7,875 nucleotides of DNA from Eggerthellaceae bacterium (GTDB lineage Bacteria; Actinomycetota; Coriobacteriia; Coriobacteriales; Eggerthellaceae): the NCBI GenBank assembly GCA_017559045.1, contig JAFYTB010000246.1, positions 1 to 7,875 of the forward strand. The letters run 5' to 3'. The first letter of the stretch is position 1, and every line of letters begins with the position of its first letter. This document shows, piece after piece, positions 1 to 5,640 of this stretch. A program made the translations under genes and the position numbers. The notes beneath the pieces are model-generated. The model was not told where the DNA came from. It searched no databases and saw only the letters and a list, made by a program, of their open reading frames with translations.

Positions 1-1
1 A

Positions 2-1990
2 TATGGCTTTGTGCAAACAGCTGAGGGGGAGTTCTATATCTCCGGCTCTCATATGGCGGGTGCCTTCGACGGCGACTTGGTTGAAGTGGCCAGGATTTCG
101 CCGAAGCAGGGCAAGGGTGCTTCGAAAGGAAACGTTGCTCGCTCGGGCGACAAGCCTGCTGCTCGTGTTCTGCGCGTAATCGAGCGCGCTCATGATGTTG
201 TGATTGGTCGCTACGAAGTGGTTGATCCGTTCGGCATCGTGGTTCCTGAGGATTCTCGCATTCCCTACGACATCTTTACCATGCGTTCAGAAAATCCTGA
301 TATCGAGGATGGCTCCCTGGTGCGTGTGCGCATCGTTCAGTTCCCCGGCCGCAACACCGCATGCGTTGGTGTTGTCGAAGAGGTCATCGGACTGGCCGAC
401 GATAGGGATATTGCCGTCGATCTCATTGTTGCTCGCCATAAGTTTGAGACTGAATTTTCCGAAGGCGCTTTGTCGGAGGCCCGCGCGGCTGTTCTTGACG
501 AAGATGCTGCTCTTTCGGATGGCTATCGCGATATCCGAGACCGCCTTGCCATCACCATCGATCCGGTTGATGCCAAGGATTTCGACGATGCCGTTTCGTT
601 TGAGTGGCGCGCGGAAAATGAGTCTTCGGCAGTTGGCGCGACGAAGCGCGACTCGGATAGGCCGTGGCCTCATGGGGCGACGTGTCGTTTGGGCGTTCAT
701 ATTGCCGATGTGTCTCACTATGTTCCTTGGGATAGCTCCATCGATCTGGATGCTCGACGTCGAGCAACGAGCGTGTATTTGGTCGATCGAGTCATTCCGA
801 TGATTCCTCATGAGCTTTCTGACGATCTATGCTCGCTGCGTCCCAATGTGACGAGGCGCTGCATGACGGCTGACATCTATTTGACGGATGACGCCCGCAT
901 GGTTGGCTATGACCTTTATCCGGCACTGATGGAGTCGAAGGCTCGTCTGACGTACGAGCAGGCGCAGGATGTGCTCGATTGCGAAGGCTCCTTGCTTCCG
1001 GGTCTTGATCCGTCGTTGTCGAACGAGATTAGCTCCAGGCTCGTTTCGCTTTCCGCTATCGCAAAGAAGCGCGCAGCTCAGCGTCTGAAAGCTGGTGGCC
1101 TCGATTTCGCTACTACTGAAGCGAAGGTTCGCCTTGATGAGGAGGGGAGACCCGTTGCGGTTGACGTGCGTCGAAAGACCGATGCAACCGAGCTTATCGA
1201 AGAGGCTATGATCTTTGCCAATGAAGTTGTTGCAGCGCATCTTGAGGGCTTGAAGTGGCCTTGCGTCTATCGTGTTCACGAGCAGCCCGCGACCGACGCG
1301 CTCGGCGGGCTTATTCCCGTATTCCAGGAGTTCCTCTGGTTCAACGAGGGTCTATCCTCTCGTCTGGCTGTGGGTGACGCTCATGCTATGCAGGAAATCT
1401 TGGAGAAAAGCGCCGAAAGGCCTGAGGGCCAGCTGGTGTCGTCGTTGCTTCTGAGGGCGATGAAGCGTGCTGTCTATCGACATGAAAACGATGGGCATTA
1501 TGGTCTTGCAAGCGATGCCTACGCTCATTTCACGAGCCCTATCAGGCGTTATCCCGACCTTGTGGTCCATCGTATGCTCAAGGCTCAGCTGAAGAAGCGC
1601 CCGGAGCGCTTCGGTGCAGAGGTTGCTGCGCTGCCGTGGATTGCCGAGCATTCATCCGAAATGGAGCGTTTGGCAGATACGGCTGCACGAGAGTCCCAGG
1701 AGCTCAAACTGGTTGAATATATGCAGCAGTTTGTGGGTCAGACCTTCTCTGCGGTGGTTTCTGGCGTGGCGTCGTACGGTATGTACGTGAGGCTCGACAA
1801 TACCGCTGAGGGCTTGGTCCGCGTACGCAGCTTGGGTCAGGAATACTTCGCATTCGATGCAACGCGCCATTCGCTCACCGGTATGGATACGGGTAAGGTG
1901 TACCGTTTAGGCCAGCGTGTGGCTGTTACGCTCATCATTGCCGATACGGAAGACGGAAAACTCGAGTTTAGGCTGGCGGGCAGTCGCTAG
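2..1990 (+). CDS. rnr: Ribonuclease R, 3'-5' exoribonuclease (5' end cut by window edge)
   Basis: RNase R (RNB/RNase II family) is a processive cytoplasmic exoribonuclease that degrades structured RNA, including mRNA, rRNA and tRNA, from the 3' end to nucleoside monophosphates. The frame is open to the left edge. Its first codons read YGFV, part of a cold-shock domain, and the GTG at 11 has no ribosome binding site, so the true start lies upstream. Counting from that GTG, cold-shock-like RNA-binding segments fill about residues 1-125. The RNB catalytic domain follows, with its four metal-binding aspartates in IDPVDAKDFDDA (D184, D190, D192, D193), then HIADVSHYV (230-238) and HFTSPIRRYPDLVVHRM (506-522). 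A C-terminal S1 domain covers about 576-656. The protein ends right after S1, without the lysine-rich tail of E. coli RNase R. An extra segment of about 20 residues follows the catalytic motif. No smpB, a frequent neighbour of rnr, lies downstream. Identification is very secure. Confidence 0.95.
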   Translation, partial: YGFVQTAEGEFYISGSHMAGAFDGDLVEVARISPKQGKGASKGNVARSGDKPAARVLRVIERAHDVVIGRYEVVDPFGIVVPEDSRIPYDIFTMRSENPDIEDGSLVRVRIVQFPGRNTACVGVVEEVIGLADDRDIAVDLIVARHKFETEFSEGALSEARAAVLDEDAALSDGYRDIRDRLAITIDPVDAKDFDDAVSFEWRAENESSAVGATKRDSDRPWPHGATCRLGVHIADVSHYVPWDSSIDLDARRRATSVYLVDRVIPMIPHELSDDLCSLRPNVTRRCMTADIYLTDDARMVGYDLYPALMESKARLTYEQAQDVLDCEGSLLPGLDPSLSNEISSRLVSLSAIAKKRAAQRLKAGGLDFATTEAKVRLDEEGRPVAVDVRRKTDATELIEEAMIFANEVVAAHLEGLKWPCVYRVHEQPATDALGGLIPVFQEFLWFNEGLSSRLAVGDAHAMQEILEKSAERPEGQLVSSLLLRAMKRAVYRHENDGHYGLASDAYAHFTSPIRRYPDLVVHRMLKAQLKKRPERFGAEVAALPWIAEHSSEMERLADTAARESQELKLVEYMQQFVGQTFSAVVSGVASYGMYVRLDNTAEGLVRVRSLGQEYFAFDATRHSLTGMDTGKVYRLGQRVAVTLIIADTEDGKLEFRLAGSR

Positions 1991-1993
1991 ACG

Positions 1994-2085
1994 GCTTCAC
2001 GGACATTGGGTTGCTCCACGGATATTGGAGAGCTTGATGGATGTCGGGCTGCTTCACGGATGTCGGGTTGCTCGATGACCGATGG
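1994..2085. repeat. Tandem array of a 19-bp unit between convergent genes
   Basis: Five consecutive blocks of exactly 19 bp start at 1994, 2013, 2032, 2051 and 2070. The clearest unit is GCTTCACGGATGTCGGGTT (2051-2069). Units 1 and 3 each match it at 16 of 19 positions and unit 2 at 13 of 19. Unit 5 is decayed, with only its first half recognisable, and runs into the end of the DUF523 gene. The array begins four bases after the rnr stop codon. Because 19 is not a multiple of three, a repeated peptide is not encoded. I see no hairpin with a T-run here, so it does not look like a terminator. It resembles a small intergenic minisatellite; function unknown. Confidence 0.8.
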
Positions 2086-2526
2086 TTAATTCAGCAGATC
2101 GTCGATTTGGGTTTCGTCAATACAGGGAATTCCAGCATCGCGAATAAGAGCCGCTGCAACGCCCCATCCATCGCGGAGCGTACCGGTGAAGCTTCCGTCG
2201 TAGATTTTTCCCGTTCCGCAAGACGGGCTTTTTGCCTTCAGGATTGCCAGTTCGCAACCGAAGTCATTGATAGCCTCGAGGGTCTTTTCTGCCCCCTTTA
2301 CGAATGGGTCAGTTGCGTCTTCGCCTTTGGCGTCGCGCACAAGGAGGGGGTTGTCGGCGATGATCTCGCAAGCAGGGTGGGGAATGGGGAGTCCGCCTTC
2401 AACTTCGGGGCAGACGGGAAGCGTCTCGTGCGTTGCAAGGGCTTCTATCACGCCTGCATGGGGTTTTGAGCCGCCGTCATAGCGACAGGCATGTCCCAAC
2501 AAACAGGCGCTCACGGCGATTCTCAC
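2086..2526 (-). CDS. DUF523 / TudS-like family protein, probable [4Fe-4S] thionucleotide desulfidase
   Basis: This 146-residue protein shows the family hallmarks in order: VSACLLGHACRYDG (residues 5-18), LPVCPEVEGGLPIPHP (36-51) and ELAILKAKSPSCGTGKIYDGSF (92-113). DUF523 is the family of TudS, a cytoplasmic [4Fe-4S] enzyme shown to remove sulfur from 2-thiouracil and 4-thio-UMP, releasing sulfide. The three cysteines in SACLLG (C8), PVCPE (C39) and SPSCG (C103) match the expected cluster ligands, and E41 and the serines at 100 and 102 lie where catalytic residues are expected. An additional cysteine, C53, follows in PHPACEI. The length is typical for a stand-alone member. The GTG start at 2526 is chosen because it gives the family's N-terminus and follows a GGAGA ribosome binding site. 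The gene converges with rnr and diverges from the transporter gene. Family assignment is secure; the exact substrate is inferred. Confidence 0.88.
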   Translation of the reverse strand: MRIAVSACLLGHACRYDGGSKPHAGVIEALATHETLPVCPEVEGGLPIPHPACEIIADNPLLVRDAKGEDATDPFVKGAEKTLEAINDFGCELAILKAKSPSCGTGKIYDGSFTGTLRDGWGVAAALIRDAGIPCIDETQIDDLLN

Positions 2527-2530
2527 AGCT

Positions 2531-2535
2531 TCTCC
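2531..2535 (-). promoter_or_regulatory. Ribosome binding site fixing the GTG start of the DUF523 gene
   Basis: On the minus strand GCGGAGAAGCT directly precedes GTG. GGAG lies five bases from the start codon, a good spacing. It supports the uncommon GTG start, and translation from there begins with the conserved MRIAVSACLLG. Confidence 0.7.
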
Positions 2536-2563
2536 GCTCTAGTACTTCGTAAGGGAATTTTTG

Positions 2564-2588
2564 TCCTGCAATACGTATTGTTGCAGGA
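2564..2588. promoter_or_regulatory. Inverted repeat with nested perfect palindrome, candidate operator
   Basis: CAATACGTATTG at 2569-2580 is a perfect 12-bp palindrome. It overlaps a second inverted repeat with perfect 8-base arms, TCCTGCAA (2564-2571) and TTGCAGGA (2581-2588), around 9 bases. The element sits in the divergent region between the DUF523 and transporter genes, where a dimeric repressor or activator would be expected to bind. The palindrome partly overlaps a possible -35 box of the transporter promoter. No T-run follows on either strand, so it is not a rho-independent terminator. The regulator is not encoded in this window. Confidence 0.45.
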
Positions 2589-2606
2589 AAGTCCGCTATT
2601 TATCAT
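2578..2606 (+). promoter_or_regulatory. Possible promoter of the transporter gene
   Basis: TTGTTG (2578-2583) is followed after exactly 17 bases by TATCAT (2601-2606), which matches the -10 consensus at 5 of 6 positions; the -35 matches at only 3 of 6. Transcription would start near 2613, leaving a leader of about 78 nt. A weaker alternative -10, TAATAT, lies at 2651-2656. I could not pick a convincing promoter for the divergent DUF523 gene. Confidence 0.35.
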
Positions 2607-2641
2607 CGCAAAGGTGGGAGTATCTTACCTTAGTTCTGCTC

Positions 2642-2650
2642 GCAATACGT
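2642..2650 (+). repeat. Second copy of the palindrome half-site
   Basis: GCAATACGT here is identical over nine bases to 2568-2576, the left half of the palindrome upstream. The copies are 74 bp apart, about seven helical turns. It lies just upstream of TAATAT, so it could be a secondary operator half-site for the transporter gene. Chance recurrence of nine bases remains possible. Confidence 0.35.
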
Positions 2651-2680
2651 TAATATGGACAGAATGTGCAGCGATAGCTA

Positions 2681-2687
2681 AGGAGGG
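2681..2687 (+). promoter_or_regulatory. Strong ribosome binding site of the transporter gene
   Basis: AGGAGGG is close to a perfect match to the 16S anti-Shine-Dalgarno sequence. It ends three bases before the ATG at 2691, so AGGAGG is four bases away. It fixes the start and suggests efficient translation. Confidence 0.75.
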
Positions 2688-2690
2688 CAC

Positions 2691-4085
2691 ATGGAAAGAG
2701 AAAAATTTGGGTCGAGACTCGGCTTTATCCTGATTAGTGCAGGATGCGCCATCGGCCTGGGAAACGTTTGGCGTTTCCCCTACATCACGGGTGAGTACGG
2801 CGGAGCGGCGTTCGTTCTTATGTACCTCGTGTTCATGCTGTTGTTGGGTTTGCCTATCATGGCCATGGAGTTTGCAGTTGGCCGTGGTTCCGGTAAGTCT
2901 ACGGCTCAGGCTTTTGACATCCTCGAGCCTAAGGGCAGTAAGTGGCACAATTTCAAGTGGGTGAGCCTTGCCGGTAACTACCTGCTCCTCATGTTCTACA
3001 CCACCATTGCCGGCTGGTTCTTAGCTTACATTCCCAAGATGGCTAGCGGTGAGTTCGCTGGTGCAACGGGCGAGCAGACTGGAGCGGCATTCGGTGCCAT
3101 GCTCGGTGATCCTGTGGGTCTCATCTTCTGGATGATCGTTGTTTGTGCAGTTGCCATCGTGCTGTGCGCAATGGGTCTGCAGAATGGTGTTGAGCGCATT
3201 ACGAAGTTCATGATGCTTGCGCTTTTGGCCATTATCGTTGTGCTGGTCATTCGCGCGCTTACGCTTCCGGGCGCTATGGAGGGCGTTAAGTTCTACCTGA
3301 CCCCCGATTTCTCTAAGCTGTTCGGTAACGGCGTGGATGGCTTCTTCGAAGCTGCTTACGCTGCCATGGGTCAGTCGTTCTTCTCCCTGTCTATCGGCAT
3401 GGGTTCTATGGCGATCTTCGGTAGCTATATCAATAAAGAGCGCTCTCTCATGGGCGAGGCCGCTACCGTCGGCATTCTCGATACTCTGGTTGCTCTTACT
3501 ACCGGTCTCATCATTTTCCCGGCTTGCTTCGCATTTGGCGTGTCTCCCGATTCTGGTCCGGGCCTCGTCTTCCAGACGCTGCCTCCCATTTTCGAGCAGA
3601 TGCCGTTTGGCATGCTGTGGGGTCTGATGTTCTTCATCCTCATGAGCTTTGCTGCTCTGTCCACCGTTATTGCCGTTTTCGAGGGCATTTGTGCATGGTG
3701 CATGGATCAGTGGGGTTGGGATCGTAAGAAGGCTGTTCTCGTCAATGCCATTGGTATTCCGCTGCTTTCCATTCCCTGCGCTCTGGGATTCAACGTCCTT
3801 TCCGACGTTATTGTTCCGGGTATCGGCGATATCCAGGGTGTTGAGGACTTCATCGTCTCCAACAACATTCTGCTGCTTGGTAGCCTTGTGTTCGTCGCGT
3901 TCTGCGTGAGCAAGCGTGGCTGGGGTTGGGAGAACTTCCTTGCTGAGGCTAACACCGGCAAGGGCCTGAAGTTCCCGCGCTTCCTCTACAACTGGATGCG
4001 CTTTGGCGTGCCGGCTCTCGTTGTCGTCATTCTGGTTATGGGTTGGATGCCCATCATCAAGAATTGGATAGCAATGCTGGCGTAG
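2691..4085 (+). CDS. Sodium-dependent transporter of the neurotransmitter:sodium symporter (SLC6/LeuT) family
   Basis: This 464-residue inner-membrane protein should import an amino acid or related amine using the sodium gradient. I count 11 hydrophobic helices, at about residues 10-32, 39-63, 89-115, 141-163, 170-192, 218-247, 257-283, 305-337, 347-367, 389-406 and 437-460. That is the 11-helix form of bacterial Tyt1 and MhsT rather than the 12 of LeuT. The helix 1 signature AIGLGNVWRFPY (20-31) carries the sodium-site N25 and gate residue R28. The NGVERITKFMM loop (165-175), the unwound helix 6 segment SLSIGMGSM (232-240) and FAALSTVIA of helix 8 (320-328, S324/T325 near the second sodium site) are all family features. 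D264 in helix 7 aligns with SERT N368, so transport is probably chloride-independent. Substrate cannot be read reliably; aromatic or branched amino acids are possible. It has its own promoter region and terminator, so it is likely monocistronic. Confidence 0.95.
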   Translation: MEREKFGSRLGFILISAGCAIGLGNVWRFPYITGEYGGAAFVLMYLVFMLLLGLPIMAMEFAVGRGSGKSTAQAFDILEPKGSKWHNFKWVSLAGNYLLLMFYTTIAGWFLAYIPKMASGEFAGATGEQTGAAFGAMLGDPVGLIFWMIVVCAVAIVLCAMGLQNGVERITKFMMLALLAIIVVLVIRALTLPGAMEGVKFYLTPDFSKLFGNGVDGFFEAAYAAMGQSFFSLSIGMGSMAIFGSYINKERSLMGEAATVGILDTLVALTTGLIIFPACFAFGVSPDSGPGLVFQTLPPIFEQMPFGMLWGLMFFILMSFAALSTVIAVFEGICAWCMDQWGWDRKKAVLVNAIGIPLLSIPCALGFNVLSDVIVPGIGDIQGVEDFIVSNNILLLGSLVFVAFCVSKRGWGWENFLAEANTGKGLKFPRFLYNWMRFGVPALVVVILVMGWMPIIKNWIAMLA

Positions 4086-4109
4086 GCATTTACGCATCAA
4101 ATTGAATCC

Positions 4110-4145
4110 AAAAGAAAATGGCCTCTCGGGGCCATTTTCTTTTTT
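4110..4145. terminator. Bidirectional rho-independent terminator
   Basis: A perfect 14-bp stem pairs 4110-4123 (AAAAGAAAATGGCC) with 4130-4143 (GGCCATTTTCTTTT) around a 6-base loop, TCTCGG. The T-run at 4140-4145 terminates plus-strand transcription from the transporter gene. The A-rich left arm supplies a U-rich tail on the minus strand for the Sel1-protein gene. It sits between the two convergent stop codons, as expected for a shared terminator. Confidence 0.9.
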
Positions 4146-4168
4146 ATATGAACAAGGCTTTGCTTCGT

Positions 4169-5596
4169 TTAGCGCTCGTCTTCGTCCGGATCGTAGTCAC
4201 CGTAGTAGTCTTCGCCCCAGCTCTCGTCAGCTTCACCCATCATCTTGAAAAACTCGGTCTTGCGCGCAAGCTCGGGGTCGGGCAGAACCTCCAAGGACTT
4301 CTCGTACCACTCGACAGCGGTCTTCATGTTGCCCATAACGCCGTTTCCGAACTGATAGCAACGGCCCACGTCGGCCATGGCCAGGCCGTAGCCTTGTTCG
4401 GCGGCCTTCAGACACAGGAGGAACGCCTTTCGGGTGTCTTGCTCTAGGAAATCGCCGCGGAAGTAATAGCAGGCCAGGCTGTGCTGCGAGGGCGCGTGGC
4501 CCAGCTCGGCGCCGCGTTCGTATAGTTCGACCGCCTTTGCCGTATTCTCCTCGACGCCGCGGCCATGCTCGTATGCCAAAGCCAGCGTCCAAATACCATC
4601 GCCGTTGTTCTGTTCGGCAGACTTTTGCGCCAAGTCCAAAGCCAAAGCGTAGTCGTTCTTGGGACCCGCCTGATCCAGGGAGCCTCCTAGGAACATATAT
4701 GTTGCGGCCAGGTCGGCCTGAGCCTGGGCATCACCGGCTTCGGCAAGCTTCTGAGACGCAGCGGCCTTCTCCAGCTTCTCAATCATGGCCGGAGCATCCT
4801 CGTCGCCAAAAGCGGCAGCCTCGTTCAGCCAATAGGCCGCCTGTTCGAAGCTGCGCTCCACGCCGAAGCCCTTCGCATAGAAGAGACCCAGATTGAACAT
4901 AGCGGCGACGTCTCCTAGGTCGGCCAGTTCGGCGAACCAATGGGCAGCTTGGGCGGGATCCTGATCCACTTCATCGCTGCCGTTCAAGTACTCCAAGGCC
5001 AGCTGCTCCATAACGTATTCGTTGCCCTCTTCGGCTGCCTCGATCTTTTCTTCAAGGCTCATAAAATCGACCTCAGAGCGCTCCCAAAAGTCATCCATGT
5101 AGGGTCGCATCATGGAGTACCCGCCGAACAGGGTAGAGCACATGAGGTCGGGACGCTCTTTACCAGACACCAACCTGCAGCTGAGCTCATCGCCATCGAC
5201 GTCAAGTAAAAGGCCGCATTCATCGGGGTCCAAGCCCTCGAACATCGATGCCAAATCATGATCGAGCGCATAGAAGCATAGATTTCTGAGACCGCGGAAG
5301 AACATGCCCGCGTTCTCGGCCAGTACTTCGTCGGTCGCGGTGCCGTCACCCTCGCCTGTAAGCTTGTCGATCGTCAACGTGCCCAATTCGGTGATCATGT
5401 TTTCGTCATGCATGTATATTTCGCCGCGTTGCATCGTCTTCATCGTCCAGGTCGCTGCATCGGACGTGAGCAGGAACCAGAACGGAGCCTCGATGAAGTC
5501 GACGGAGATGTCCATTCCGTCGTGATCCTCGGGAAACTCCATGCTAAGCAGGGCGTTCATTGCGTTGAGGTCGCAGTAAAAATGAGGTCTAGTCAT
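4169..5596 (-). CDS. Acidic Sel1-repeat protein with unrecognised N-terminal domain
   Basis: This 475-residue protein has no signal peptide or membrane helix, so it is probably cytoplasmic. Residues 1 to about 185 form a region I do not recognise, ending near a short acidic helix (LEEKIEAAEEG, 181-191). From about 191 there are roughly six Sel1-like (TPR-related) helical repeats: 191-227, 228-264, 289-330, 332-367, 368-403 and 404-437. AMFNLGLFYAKGFGV (232-246) and TLALAYEHGRGVEENTAKAVELYERG (337-362, split here as two landmarks at the GRGV turn) are the clearest. Such repeats are protein-binding scaffolds, and no catalytic motif is visible. The tail is very acidic and tyrosine-containing (DESWGEDYYGDYDPDEDER, 457-475). 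The start at 5596 is preferred over an in-frame ATG at 5623 because only the former has a good ribosome binding site. It follows the SNF2 gene by 44 nt, probably in one operon. Function unknown. Confidence 0.85.
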   Translation of the reverse strand: MTRPHFYCDLNAMNALLSMEFPEDHDGMDISVDFIEAPFWFLLTSDAATWTMKTMQRGEIYMHDENMITELGTLTIDKLTGEGDGTATDEVLAENAGMFFRGLRNLCFYALDHDLASMFEGLDPDECGLLLDVDGDELSCRLVSGKERPDLMCSTLFGGYSMMRPYMDDFWERSEVDFMSLEEKIEAAEEGNEYVMEQLALEYLNGSDEVDQDPAQAAHWFAELADLGDVAAMFNLGLFYAKGFGVERSFEQAAYWLNEAAAFGDEDAPAMIEKLEKAAASQKLAEAGDAQAQADLAATYMFLGGSLDQAGPKNDYALALDLAQKSAEQNNGDGIWTLALAYEHGRGVEENTAKAVELYERGAELGHAPSQHSLACYYFRGDFLEQDTRKAFLLCLKAAEQGYGLAMADVGRCYQFGNGVMGNMKTAVEWYEKSLEVLPDPELARKTEFFKMMGEADESWGEDYYGDYDPDEDER

Positions 5597-5600
5597 TTGG

Positions 5601-5606
5601 TCTCCT
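5601..5606 (-). promoter_or_regulatory. Ribosome binding site deciding the start of the Sel1-repeat gene
   Basis: On the minus strand AGGAGA is followed by CCAA and then ATG at 5596, so AGGAG is five bases from the start. The alternative in-frame ATG at 5623 would add nine residues (MMIRKIGDQ) but has no comparable site. The shorter product is therefore preferred. Confidence 0.65.
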
Positions 5607-5640
5607 ATTTTGCGAATCATCAATTCGTTTCCATCTGCAG

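Noticed and set aside
11..13. GTG at 11 as the true start of rnr
   Set aside because: There is no Shine-Dalgarno sequence, and the upstream codons read YGF, continuing the cold-shock-domain motif.
1994..2085. CRISPR array
   Set aside because: The 19-bp units abut each other with no spacers, are degenerate, and no cas genes are present.
2041..2469. Plus-strand open frame of 142 codons across the repeat array and the DUF523 gene
   Set aside because: It is antisense to a conserved family gene, begins inside the 19-bp repeats and shows no recognisable motif.
2564..2588. Rho-independent terminator or attenuator
   Set aside because: The stem is only 8 bp and no T-run follows the hairpin on either strand; an operator is the better reading.
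3021..4100. Open frame of 359 codons antisense to the transporter gene
   Set aside because: Its polar, His/Asn/Asp/Glu-rich product is what results from reading the reverse complement of a hydrophobic membrane protein. It has no recognisable domain, and the sense frame is unmistakable.
5594..5623. Nine-residue N-terminal extension of the Sel1-repeat protein from the ATG at 5623
   Set aside because: It lacks a good ribosome binding site, whereas the ATG at 5596 has AGGAGA at proper spacing.
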